Assembly (NCBI GenBank): GCA_003255025.1
Contig: QANY01013337.1
Span: 2,110,237-2,174,236, forward strand
Reading direction: 5' to 3'
Source: Datisca glomerata
Taxonomy: Eukaryota > Streptophyta > Magnoliopsida > Cucurbitales > Datiscaceae
Length of the DNA stretch: 64,000 bases
The notes beneath the pieces are model-generated. The model was given only the letters and a program-made list of their open reading frames with translations. It made no database searches and was not told the DNA's origin. Below, piece by piece: positions 1 through 11,859 of the stretch. Position numbers and translations under genes: made by a program. Every line of letters starts with the position of its first letter. Positions within the stretch are counted from its first letter, which is position 1.

Positions 1-2680
1 ATGAATAGATTCGATAACTGTCATGCTAAAATTATAAACGGACTATATATGCTTAAACCGACTGAATGCGCGTTAAATAATTCTGAATTATTTAAATTAG
101 CAAAACCTAAAAATAACAAACGACAAAGAGTTTCTCATGATGATAACACATATTTATGACATCTTAGGTTGTGACATATTAATCTAGATAGGTTAAACAT
201 GGTCCTTTAAGAGAGCTAAAAATTGGAACTCTCCATGTTTGTGAATCCCGTCTAGAGGGTAGAATAACCAAGAGATCTTTTACAGGAAAGGGCCAAGGAA
301 CCACTTGAGTTAGTACATAGTGATATTTGTGGATCGATCAATGTACATGCTAGATGTGGGTAAAAGTATTTTGTCACTTTCATTGATGACTACCCAAAAT
401 ATGGTTATAGTAACCTAATGCATCGAAAGTTTGAAACTTTTGAAAGACTTGAAGGATGAAGTTGAAAGGCAATTAGGTAAATCATTGAAAACCCTTCGAT
501 CCGATCGAGATGGTGAATACTTGGATTTATAATTCAAGGATTATTTGTTGGAGTGTGGAATCCTATCCCAACTTACAGCACTTGGAACACCGCATCAAAA
601 TGGTGTTATAGAGAAGAGAAACTGAACCTTATTGGATATGGTTAGGTCGATGTTAAGCTACTTATCATTGTCACTTACATTTTGGGGATATGCACTACAT
701 ACGACAACTTACATTTTCAATGTAGTGCTCTCTAAGTCTGTAAGTAAGACGCTTTTAGAGTTATAGAATGGCTCCAAACCTAGTTTGCGTCATTTCCGTA
801 TATGGGGGAGTCCAGCTCACGTTCTTAGACCTAAGACTGGAAAGTTAGATTCAATGTATGAGGTATACATATTCGTTGGCTATTCTCTAGACATTAGATA
901 TGGGTATTTTTATAGTCACAATGATCAAAAAGTGTTTCTTTCAAAAAATGCAACATTTCTTGAGCTTGACTATATGCAAAACTACAAACCTCATAGCAAA
1001 GTAGTCCTCGAGAAATTAGCGACTGATTAGATTAGACCACCTTCATTTTCTATTGATAAACGACAAACTAGAGAAACCACAGTTCCTACAAAGGAAATTC
1101 CGGTGCAACGTCGTAGTGCGAGGGTTGTGAGACAACCAGTTCACTACGAACTAGAGGCACATGTCCTAGTGTCAGACACTAATAATGACGATCCACTATC
1201 TTATGAAGAATCAATGGATGATCCTGAAAAGGAGAAATGGGAAGATGCTATGAACTAGGAAATGAAATCTATGTATTCTAATTCCTTCTGAGAACTTGTA
1301 CATCCACCTGAAGATGTCAGACCCATTGGATGTAAATGGATCTTCAAGAAGAAAAGATGTGCATATGGGAAGGTATAGACTTTCAGCACGGGCTATAAAC
1401 AAAGGGAGGCAGTCGATTATGAAGAGACATTCTCCCCTGTGACCATGCTAAAATTCATTCGCATCTTTTTATCCATAGCCGCTAGTTTTGACTATGAGAT
1501 ATGACAAATGGACATCAAGACAGATTTTCTGAACGACTCTCTCGAAGAAAACATCTATATGATATAATTAGAAGGGTTTGTACAAAAAGGGCAAGATCAG
1601 AAAGTATGCAAGTTATTTAAATCCATTTATGGATTAAAGCAAGCAATTAGATCTTGGAATCTTACCTTTGATGAGATTATAAAGTCTTATGGCTTCGAGC
1701 AAAATGTTGACGAAGCTTGTGTTTATAAATACACCAAAGAGAAGATAATAGTTTTTTTAGTTTTTTATGTTGATGATATTCTACTAATTGAGAATGATGT
1801 AGAAACTTTGTCAAAGGTAAAGAAGTGATTAGGTGAGAAATTTCAAATGAAAGATTTAGGAGAAGCGAGCTATGTTCTAGGTTTTCAAATTCTAAGGGAT
1901 AAAAAGAACAAGTTCTTAGCACTTTCTTAGGCATCTTATATTGATAAGGTGCTAAAGAGATTCTCTATAAAGAATTCCAAGAAAGGTTAAGAAGCAACCA
2001 GACATGGAATTTTTCTCTCCAAGGAACAATATCCTAAGACACCTCATGAGGAAGAGGATCTGAGAAAGGTTCCTTATGCTTCAGTAGTTGGAAGTCTCAT
2101 ATATGTCATGTTGTATACGAGACCGGACATCTGTTATGTAGTGGGCATTGTCAGTCGTTATCAATCAAATCCATGTTTGGAACACTGGATTGCAGTAAAG
2201 CACATTCTCAAGTATCTTTGGAGAACGAGAAACTATATGTTTGTTTATTTAGGTGGAGACTTGAACCCCACTAGATATATTGATTCTGATTTTCAATTAG
2301 AAAGAGGCCGTCGAAAGTCGACATCTAGATCAGTATGCACCTAGGTGGAGGAGCTGTAGTATGAAGAAGTATTAAACAATCCAACATTATAAATTCCACT
2401 ATGAAAGTAGTTTCAGATATGGACAAGCTACTGAATCTGTACTGTGATAACAATAGGGCGATAGCAAATTCCAAGGAACCGAGGAGTCACAAGAGGGGAA
2501 AACATATAGAGAGGAAATATCATATTGTAAGAGAGATCATGTATCGAGTGGACGCGACTATTATGAAGATAGCATCAGAATATCACCTGGCTGATTCTTT
2601 TACAAAGACACTTCCTGTGAAGTCACTTGAGGGTCACGTGCGTAACATGAGATTAAAAGAGATCCCACATTTGCTTTAGG
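1..2680 (+). pseudogene. Copia pol remnant of element Z (integrase, RT, RNase H)
   Basis: Translated pieces in shifting frames give copia pol in order. The GAG-pre-integrase lead-in (residues NNSELFKLAK) is near 70-110. The integrase core runs to about 770, and the integrase C-terminal part (RHFRIWGSPAHVLRPKTGKL) lies at 785-1030. The reverse transcriptase runs from about 1200, with a FYVDDIL active-site box near 1765. The RT/RNase H linker is at 2108-2344 and the RNase H end, with DSFTKTLPVKSLEGH, at 2401-2679. Stops such as those at 1028 and 2341, plus frameshifts, interrupt it. Family identity follows from domain order and these motifs. It cannot make a functional polyprotein. Confidence 0.85.
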
Positions 2681-2694
2681 GTAAGTGGGAGAAA

Positions 2695-4833
2695 GTTGGG
2701 GATTATGCTCTCAAAGCATGTGTATTGACATTTTGATATGAAATTTAATGAGACTATGATCTTGTATTAGTAAGACAGGATTAAGATCATAGATAATGAA
2801 TAAAATTGCCAGCAACATATTAAAGTATGAAATCTTTAATGAATGGTTGCTGGTACAATTCACTAAGCATTATGAATGCGTGTGATCTAGATCCAGATTA
2901 TTGATGTGGATAGACATTTTAGTGAAGATACTTTATATAATAAGATTATAAATGACAGGACTGATGTAAATTAATATATTTATTAACATATTGTTTATCA
3001 TAAAGATTTAATAAACATCAATTCGATGATAATTTGTAGATCAATCTAAATCCTGAGTAGTCATGAACTCCTATGCATGTCTACTGGATCTTTTAAGTCA
3101 CTCGTTAAGGCCTGTTTGTTAATCAGGCTAGTGACTTTTGTTTTAGAGATTCATTGATGTAGATGGCTGAGGACATGATCTTACAAGAATTGAAATCTAA
3201 GCTTTCCTAACGGATCGTATATTGATTTCCTTAAGTGTTAATTCTAGAACTGAATGGTTATTGAACTCAAATTTATAATAAGATTATAAATTAGTCATTT
3301 ATTAGTGGTTTAAATGTACTTAAGGATCAAGAGGTAATTAGAAGGGTAAAACGATAATTTTGATCAGTTCTAATTTACGAACCAATAATTGAAGGACAAA
3401 ACTACATGAAATAATTATGTCACTGGACTACATGATAATATTTTGTAAATACATTCTATAATCTTTAAAAGTGCGATTCTATATTTATAGTGGAGTAATA
3501 ATGAAATTAATAATTTGGTTTATTGGAGCTTAGGATTATAGGTCCATGGTCCCTAAGTCACCTATATACTACGCTGTCTAAGGTGTGAACATTTCAGGAG
3601 ATGAGATAATTATGAGGTAATTATGTGTGATTAATTAATTAAGAATGAATGAATTAAATTATTTATATATTTAAATATAATTTTCAAAAATTATGTATAT
3701 ATAAATAATTATTAAGTTTTTTAATTATCGATAAATGAGACAAAATATCTAATTTCTGAAATTAGATAATTAAATTAGTATTAGATAATAATTTATATCA
3801 ACTAAATCGGTTATTTGTAAAATAATAGATGAGTTAGTTGATAGAGATAATCAGATATGTTAATTTTAAATTAACTGCTATCTAGATAATTATCTTATTA
3901 AAATAAATATTTAATTCACAATAATTGACATGTGTATCACTGATAGAGTATAAGAAATTGACATGTGTCAATCACTGATAGGGTATCAGAAATTAACATG
4001 GACTACTGTTGTGTCACGTGGCACTACAATAGTGAGTGTGCAACACTGTAGTGCCACATGACACTACAGTGGTGCCATGAGACACTGAGTTGGTTGATGG
4101 GACACTGCAATGCCATGTGGCACTACAGTTATGCACAATTGCAATGAGTTCAATTGCAATTGGTTATTTTATAATTAAATATTATTTTAGTTTATGTCTA
4201 AAAATATGATACACCATTATCTAGAATATATACATATATTATTCTAATGACTTAGGTTGTTGAAAGAAGAAGACAGAATCAGTTGATCAGATTATTAGTT
4301 CATCAATCAAGAGTTGAATTGAGAACACGATTGATATCAGAGAAATTTCCTTCAGTGATTAAACGTTAATCAAATCCCTAAAAGAATAATCATCACGTTC
4401 TTTTAGAGAATCGTCTCACTAAAGTCCTTCTCACTATATCTCTAGATCTCATATCTTGAGAATATCTAGAGACATAAAAAGTGTCTAAATGCCCACACAC
4501 GTCCTAGTGCGTTGATAATTGACTTGGAAGATCTTAGTGTGAATTTCAGAGTCTACTGATCGTTGGAACGATTTCGTGAAAACGGACGATAGATCGATTT
4601 TCGCAGACACTTGATCGATTTTCCTAACCTTGTATCTTGTAGATTTAACTTATAAATATATAATGGATCTTGACTGATTGAAAAAGAGTTTTTAATAAAA
4701 AAAATTTATTTGATAATCGTGGCGTTGCGCAAGTTTAGTTTTATTAAAATATTTGATTTTTATTAAAAGTTTAATTTTTTAAAAGGCCACAAGCCTCCAC
4801 GCTTCCGTCGTGCACGCACTACGACGACCAGCA
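2695..4833 (+). repeat. 3' LTR of element Z (about 2.14 kb)
   Basis: It begins just after the purine tract GTAAGTGGGAGAAAG with the degraded start TTGGGGATTATGCTCTCAAAGCATG and ends near 4833 with CA. Landmarks are shared in order with the LTRs at 13662, 32179 and 39907: GACTATGATCTTGTATTAGTA, AGTAGTCATGAACTCCTATG and the GTAGTGCCACATG palindrome cluster (3998-4165). TCTAGATCTCATATCTTGAG is near 4440 and GCCCACACACGTCCTAGTGCG near 4490. It has no coding capacity. The sequence after the end, GTAAC, could be a target-site copy, but the matching copy would lie outside the window. Confidence 0.8.
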
Positions 4834-6427
4834 GTAACATGAACGTGAGCATGATGGAATAAGTGTCCAAAAGCTAGTGTCACTTAATGTTATCTAAACC
4901 ATAAGGACGCTGACAAGAACATGGTGACACTCATTCGTAAAGCTGATAACATGACGTGATCAATCTGGTCACTTGATAACTAAGGAATATGTCTAAGTCT
5001 ATTCTTTAATCGTTTTACTTGGATTAATTTCATGAATCATGGTAACTTGTACTCCTGACTAACATCCAACATGTTCGTGAACATAAACGTAATAGTTAAT
5101 GCGTGTAAAGCTCAAAGTTTAATAATACATAATATGGTAACTATTTTTATCATGATGTGGAAAATAAATAAAACACTTGATCATAAAATTTACCAACAGA
5201 AAGTAATATTAAATTAAATATGCTACATTCATAACATATGAATCAAACTATTATGTAAGTCCACTTCTTTGGATTGCTACGAATTAAATTCAGTAACTAA
5301 TAATCTAAAATCTAAGGATCTCGTATCACAAAATATTCATATAATAACTATAATGATTAATTAACTAGAAGAGCGCGTGAGGTCAGAAATAAGTAAAAAA
5401 TAAATTGGTGTAAACTGTCAAGCGGTTCAGATCGGTTCATCATGATCTGACGACCTGAACCGATTCAGTTCGATCTAGTTTGATTGAACCAGTTCGGTCT
5501 GGTCTTAATTGAATCGGTTTGGTTCAATTGGGTTGAATCGGTTCAGTCTGGGCCTGATTGAACTGGCCACAAGTCTCACTGCCCGAATCAAGAAAACAAG
5601 GGGAAAGGAAGAAGAAAGGAGAGGAAGTGGAAAATGCTTCACCGGCCATTCCAATCAAAGATTGGAATCGGTTTTTTGAGTGAAATGCATAAATAAGCCA
5701 CCGATCATTTTATTTAAAGAATGGAAACATTTATTAATTTGAATAAATATAAAAGAAATCATTTTATTAAGTATAAGCCACCGATCAAATGAAGCTTTAA
5801 AGGTCCTGTACAAAACTCAAGAGCTGAATTTGTTTGAAGCAAAATATAATCAAAATAAGTATATATCTAACCCACCGAAAAGATAATATCAATAAAATTA
5901 AATCTCTACCCAAATAAATGAGAAAATTCCATTGCGTAAACAATCAAAACAAGAAAACCAATTAAAACTATTTAATCTGAAACTTACAAAAAATGATTTA
6001 AGCAACTGTTCAAAACACCCATTCATTTCGCTGGTTAGAAATTAAGAGAAGGAAGGGGAACATAGGCAAGAGAGAAGGAATCAAAAAGAGAAAAGAAACT
6101 TACCGAACGAAGAGTGACAGAGGCAACGATGAATCACAGAGAAGAGCCTTGGAGAGGAAAGCTAGCAAGGAGCAAGAACTAAATCAGAGAGAAAGAGGAG
6201 AAGAAGAAAGAAGAAAGAAGAAAACTTACCGAACTTCGAACGATGGCAAGGAGACGTCGAGGAAGGAGATGAAGAACAGCGATTACGTTGGGGAGGAGAA
6301 AATGCAGAGAGAGATGGAGAATGAAAGATACAATATTTAAAATATAGGCTGAGGGTTTTGCTTGGGTGTATATTTTGTAAGTGACCGTAAATTATATAAT
6401 TACCCCTTAAATGTTTGGGGTATTACA
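4834..6427 (-). repeat. Fragment of a gypsy-type LTR, same family as element C
   Basis: This stretch follows the order of the right three quarters of the LTR at 47723-49777. Both share GTAACATGAACGTGA, AGCTGATAACATGACGTGA and GTTTGGTTCA-rich segments, a GA-rich block (6050-6310 here, 49130-49610 there) and the terminal GGGGTATTACA at 6417-6427. The left quarter is missing because element Z abuts it at 4833. The GA-rich block gives a spurious 63-codon open frame (6149-6340) of charged residues, which is not a gene. The missing quarter probably lies to the left of Z, outside the window. Confidence 0.7.
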
Positions 6428-9089
6428 AACTCTCAATTACAAAATTTGTTTGGAAATAACATTACACATTTAAATCACAATTCAAAAACTAGATATGAAT
6501 ATTAAAAACTACCATAAATGATCGGAACCATAGGACAATTACTATATTTAATAATTTAAACCGTAAATATTGAAATAAAAGTAAATAATACTTCAAATAT
6601 AATAAAAAGGGAAAATCTATGATATTCAAAAAAACATGAAAGCATAAAAAGTCAGGAAGTAAAAAAAATTTGAAAAATAAAATAGAAAAATAATACACGT
6701 AAAAAATATAAACAAATTTCCATATATAGTATTTAGTATTAAGTATAGTTATCTTACATATATAATTATTTTCATATATAATACATAATATTAAGTATAG
6801 TTACTACATATATAATTAAACAAAAATTATATAAAAATAACAAAATAAAAATGTAAAAAAGAGATTAATTAATGCTTTTGAAATTCGATTTCAAAATAAA
6901 TATATTTTTCATTTTATAAGGAAAAAAGCTAATCTAAAAATGATAAAATATAACAATTGTTTCATTAGATGGGTAAACACGTCTACTAAAAATTATTATA
7001 ATTTTTAAAAAGATCATATTGATAGAAATCTAAAGAACTAAAAAGATTGGTAAAAATCTAATAAAGTGTGTGAAAACTAACATTTTGGTGTAATTTCTGA
7101 TCACTAATATTCTAAAGTTTTAGGCCAATCCACTTTCTAAATTCTTTCAAAACATGTATTAAATCATTTATGAAAGTGCTTTAAACTCTTCCTTTAGTTA
7201 AAAAGACTTCGAAACTAGTGATTTATGTATACGTGGGCTTAATCACAAAAGAAAATTTGAAGTATACGTATTAAGATGCCAAAACAAATTATATACTAGT
7301 GTGTTACTCAAATTTGGATCCTAGCTAAGTCTGTATTTGACTTTCCCTAAAAGAAAAATGGGTTCTTTTTTAATATAAAACAGTTCAAGTAGCCTAAAAT
7401 CATCGCAGTTAATTTCATGTCGGTGATTATTTTAATCGATTGAAAATATTGATGGTTCCAGATTTTTTAGCTTTTGATATTCACTTTCAAAAAAAAGATT
7501 TCAGATATATAAAATAATATTATAAAAATATAATTAAAAAAATTGAACCATGACTTATTATTATACAATAAAATATAATTTGTTTTTAATGAAAAAAAAT
7601 ACGAACAACTTCTTACATTTTACATATATTTTAGTAGTTCTTTACATATTTTTATCATCCTTAGACTACTATACCATTAGTTTTTATTAGTAACTCGATT
7701 TTGGGCTCTTTTATAAGATTAATTAATATTATTTTGTGTTTGGAATATAAAAATTAATTAAGTATTAATTTAAAAATAAATAGAGAACTAAGTTTAACTA
7801 AAAATTTATTTTAAAATTCGGGTCGTTTGGTTCGTGTAATCTTGGATGACCACAGCAATTCAATTGCTGACAAAATATGATTATCATGTTTAGTTGTGCA
7901 TGTTATATTTCATATAGGTTACTTTTTTTTTTATAAATTTGTGTGGATAACGAGAAATATTTTAATGCCCTTTTAGTTATATATTAAGTAAAAGAATTTG
8001 ACGTGTAATTTTAATTAATATTTAAATAAATTAATACTGCAAGACTAAACTTTAATAAAGTTAATTTTAGTTAATTAATAAAGTAAGAGAGAGGACAATA
8101 TTGGCATGCAATTTTTTTTATCAATTTTAATTAATATTTAAATAAATTAATAATGCCACACAACGCTTTGATAAAGTTAATTTTAATAAGATTAATTAAA
8201 GTTAATTTTAATAAGATTAATTAAACGAGTGAGTGAAAGAAAAAAGAAACTTTTTCTTTACTTCATATGAGATGCAAAATAATTTTGTTTGATATTACAA
8301 TTGGAATTGCATTGTAAATTAGGATTGCTCCAACTTTCTATTGTAATTCAGTCTCAAAATATTACAACTAGAATTGCGTGCAAATTAGGATTATTCCCAA
8401 CAAACATGTTAATTCAATCAAAAGATATTTACACTAGGATTATATTTTAATTTTAAGATTACTCCAAATAAATATGTTAATTCATAAATGAAGATAATGC
8501 AAATCAAATGAAGACTTCATGGAATTTGAACTCATGACCATGATGATTGAAAAAAGCTTTAAACCCAAAATGATAATCAATTAGGCTACTAATCTTTTTT
8601 TTATGCTTTTAAGTGCATTACATATTATTTATGAAAATTGTAGTAAGTCACAATTTTCATTAATTTATATGCAAGAATGATTATTCATATGTGTATAAGA
8701 AAAATTGACCATTTTTAGTTAGGAAGTTTCAAGTCAATTGTGGATTTACTATTTTAATTTTCACTTGTTCGTAACAACCAAGAATAAATTTCTATCACTT
8801 TTATTTTTTTTCTTAAGTTTGATATTTCCCTAAATTCTACTTAAACTTGTTATACCTTCAAAATAAATTTGTCAAATCTACAATAAATCTGCAGAAATCA
8901 TTGAAAATTTCTTTATGTTCTTGGTTTAGTTTACAAGTTATTTTCGTAATCTGAAATAGGTAGATATAAGACATTTTTTTAGTTTAATAAAGTTAAACTC
9001 ACACAAACTCTCCGTTCCACACAATGATATAAGATTATATTGATAAGTGCACGACCTCCAGCCTCAATTCATCATTTTCATGATGTATA
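6428..9089. other. AT-rich intergenic DNA with no recognisable gene
   Basis: It is strongly AT-rich with many homopolymer runs and no open frame of interest. From about 7816 to 8410 there is a possible MITE: CGTTTGGTTCGTGTAATCTT on the left faces the reverse complement of ATTATTCCCAACAAACATG on the right, and TAATTAATATTTAAATAAATTAATA-like segments repeat inside (near 8012 and 8128). I cannot fix its boundaries or a target duplication. Confidence 0.4.
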
Positions 9090-11130
9090 TAACTTGTAAG
9101 CACTGATACGGTCTTCTTTTCCAATTATAAGTGGTATCACTATGCGACTTCTTTTGGAAAGAAAAAAGTCCAGATACAATTCCAGTACCTGGTCCCAATT
9201 AACATCCTCGATGGTGCCCTTGATATTTCTAAAGAATTCTGTTAATTGCCCACCCTTTTTTCTCCCCGCAAGAGATGCAACAACACCATCATATATATCA
9301 ACAACTGGAGATGCAAAATATAAGATTATAGCAGTTGTTGGAAATACCCCTTTGTACACTTTGAAAAAAATACCGCTTTGTACAAAAGTAGTGCAACGCA
9401 ATGATAACCTGGAAGATTAAATTGATAGATAACTTGGAAGGCCAAATCAAAGTTCTTCTCCACAAGACTCTGTTATTTTACAACAACTCCTGTCAAAAAT
9501 GTTTGCAAAAAATAAATCTCCTTTATATTTATCTCCAAATCCATATGGCTTGAGAGGAAATAATGAAAAGAAGAAAAAGAAGATCAATTCCACGAGAAAT
9601 GAAATTCAGAAGAAAAGGCATAAGCTGTGTATAGATCAAGATCTTTTCATTCAGGATCATGAGTCTAATGTCTTTTTTTTTTCCTATCAAGTACCAATGT
9701 TATATTAATAGAAGCATCACCAGTTTAATCTATCTTATTTAAATTACTTGCAGTCTAATATGCTTTGAAACTATTAATCAAGACCTTCCAGACACGTTAA
9801 TGATATGTAAGATATAAATTGGGGTGGGGGAGAGGTTATGAGACTATAGTATATGTAATTATATACCCGGACAATACACAAGCTATTCCGATGAGTATCC
9901 ATGATAACCTTGTAAATTGATGGATTCTTCAATATCAGGAAAAAATAAGGGAGCGGACATATATACATAAACAAAATGAATCATTGTAGAAGATGACACA
10001 GACCTGAATGTTTTAGGGTCATTTGGATTTCCAAAAAGTGAATGCTTCCATTGTGGTCCCTCTAAATCGTTGAATGATTTCACAACTTCCATCTAAGCAT
10101 ATAAGTACAAGCAAGACACTAATGAATAATTATTTAAAGTGAAGACAAAATCTACTCAGAATTCATGATATTGGATCTCTCCATCCAGTTTAAGAAGTTC
10201 TCAAACTAATATTTCATTGACCATTATACCAAACCAATTTTACACAACAAACTAAAAAGACCTCTGAAGTCAAATGAAGTAGCATTTTGCTGGGTAGTGT
10301 GAATATTGATTCAGAAAGTCATCTACTTTAGTAATGGAATCGGGGATGGTAATAAATCTAGGTGGTAATTTGTCGATATGGAAACCGAATGAAACATAGG
10401 TAAAGCTCATCCCTCAGTGAAAGGGAACAACCATATATACGATAAGCTAATACATATGTCTGAACACAGTTAACTAATATCATGTCAAACGTAAGCCAAA
10501 AAAGAAATGAAGGTAGAAACGTTTAAATTAACATAGTCATAATGCAACCACTCCAATACAGAACAAGAGCAGTGCTCTTTAAGGCATAGAGTGGGTCAAC
10601 CTTGTAGTACTTATAACACGTGGTCCAGAAAAAAAAATAAAGTAACATCATTTCCTTTCTTTTAATTATTACATTAACATTCGTGAAAGAAAATCACATC
10701 TAAAGACGGGGAAAGAAGTTAGCTAAAATATTAGTATCATTAACCATCATTTTCTATGTTTATTATGCAAATATTTTCAGAAGAAGAAATCATCACATTT
10801 TCAATTGATGTCATTACCTGTATTGAAACCCTAGCAGAGAACTTGACAAGTCCTTCTTCCATAGGCTTCCCAGAGGAACTTTTTCCTCTAATGCTCTTTG
10901 TCACAAGCTTAGTAGAATCCATACGACTAGTATAGCTATAATTGAGAGTGGTCCACCTTATGACAAAGCACGATGAAGCTCAGGGATGAGCTCACGTGGT
11001 CCGCGCCACATGTAGAATTGCCTTTGACAAATCCAAACTGGATTAATATGCGCATGAGTGCAAGAAGATGATAACAGTTAAATTTTTTTCTTAAAATGAA
11101 AATTAGGGCATGGATGATACCTGGTAGAGA
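9090..11130 (-). pseudogene. Gene fragment resembling the C-terminal part of plant ZFYVE26/spastizin-like protein, introns retained
   Basis: On the minus strand, separate exon-like blocks match in order what I remember of the C-terminal region of the plant ZFYVE26 (spastizin)-like protein. At about 11040-10940 there is ILIQFGFVKGN, then in a shifted frame ELIPELHRALS and GGPLSIIA. At 10922-10820 there is DSTKLVTKSIRG to ARVSIQ, ending at a GT donor. At 10092-10013, after a TTAG acceptor, there is MEVVKSFNDLEGPQWKHSLF to KTFR, again followed by GT. Near 9475-9415 there is SLVEKNFDLAFQVIYQFNLP. At 9330-9200 there is VVDIYDGVVASLAGRKKGGQ, followed by LTEFFRNIKGTIEDVNWDQ and GT. The rest of the gene is absent. 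A stop (LS*GG) and frameshifts show decay. Retained introns argue against an mRNA retrocopy and for capture or duplication at the DNA level. The family name is from memory; the multi-exon structure is seen directly. Confidence 0.7.
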
Positions 11131-11188
11131 AGGATAGAATAACATAGGGGAAGGAGAGCTTCAAGAGCGACTCATGGATGAAGATCTG

Positions 11189-11290
11189 AGCTTCGAGTGT
11201 GCAGTGACACAGATCTAAGAGGATGCAGATATGAGCTTCGAGTGTGCAAGGACCTAGATCTAAGCTTTGAGTGTGCAGGGACGCAGCTCA
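11189..11290. repeat. Short diverged tandem repeat (three units)
   Basis: The motif GAGCTTCGAGTGTGCA occurs three times (the last as AGCTTTGAGTGTGCA) at intervals of about 40 bp. Each copy is followed by a variant of GGGACGCAGATCTAAG. No gene is associated with it. It lies between the ZFYVE26-like fragment and the CACTA-like end. Confidence 0.6.
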
Positions 11291-11479
11291 CCTGGAAGCC
11301 GCCATGAAGTTGCCTAGCGTGCAGTCGGGAAGAGGGAGCTCCAATCGCCAGTCACCGCTGCTGTCAAAAGAGAAGGAAAAAATAACATAGTAAAAGTAAA
11401 ATTAGGGTTATGTTGATTTTATAGGATGATATTTTTGTAAATAAAATGAAATTTGAGGTAAGTAGTAATTTTTTTACAA

Positions 11480-11702
11480 CATAGAACAATAACAGGGTTT
11501 TTTTCCACTGTCATAATAAGAAGTTATATTGACAGCCCAAAAATTAGTTGTCATAGTAGAGAACGCATTGATGGCAACTAATTTTAGAGCTGTCATCAAT
11601 GCCCGAATTACCCCACCCTAACTATTTTTCATTGAGAGATTTTAGATAGTTGTTATTGTATCATAGATGTGGTTGTCATCTAAAGCCAAAATTGTAGTAG
11701 TG
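11480..11702. mobile_element. Right end of a CACTA (EnSpm)-type DNA transposon
   Basis: Read on the minus strand from 11702, the sequence begins CACTACTACAATTTTGGC, the kind of terminus used by CACTA elements. Short subterminal GTTGTCAT / ATGGCAACTA / GCTGTCATC motifs follow in both orientations up to about 11510, as is usual for the family. The terminus abuts a piece of element D's 5' LTR starting TTACTGAAAT. In D's 3' LTR the same place reads CACATTACTGAAAT, so TTA may be the 3-bp target copy. The matching left end was not found, so element size and content are unknown. Autonomous transposase was not seen. Confidence 0.5.
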
Positions 11703-11751
11703 TTACTGAAATAAATACGATTGAATAGTTATCTTCTTCATATTTCATTTC

Positions 11752-11768
11752 TTGGTATTAAAGCTTCG
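11752..11768 (+). other. Primer-binding site of element D (diverged initiator-Met tRNA type)
   Basis: TTGGTATTAAAGCTTCG lies right after the remnant 5' LTR. It differs by two substitutions from the standard TGGTATCAGAGC-type site complementary to initiator methionine tRNA. Confidence 0.65.
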
Positions 11769-11859
11769 AAATCCAAAAATCAAGTCCACTCGGTTGAAAA
11801 TATACAAATGTAGTATATAGAGCTAAGCCCATTTGTCAATACACTAAGGTCAACACTGT

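Larger units (their letters stand above)
1..4833 (+). mobile_element. Ty1/copia retrotransposon Z, 5'-truncated by the window edge
   Basis: A decayed Ty1/copia element on the plus strand. The window opens inside the GAG-pre-integrase region, and integrase, reverse transcriptase and RNase H follow in copia order. A purine-rich tract near 2680-2694 then precedes an LTR of about 2.14 kb. The internal sequence and LTR are closely related to element A (32179 onwards) and to the solo LTR at 13662-15871, so all three belong to one family. The 5' LTR, primer site and gag lie outside the window. The LTR ends in CA at 4833 and abuts sequence of a gypsy-type LTR, which suggests Z inserted into that LTR. 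Many in-frame stops and frameshifts make it non-autonomous. Confidence 0.85.

Noticed and set aside
6149..6340. Plus-strand open frame rich in Lys, Glu and Arg
   Set aside because: It lies in the GA-rich block of a gypsy LTR. The related LTR at 49130-49610 gives similar but unconserved frames.
9142..9420. Plus-strand open frame of 92 codons
   Set aside because: It is the complement of the ZFYVE26-like exon blocks, whose minus-strand reading has family resemblance and splice sites.
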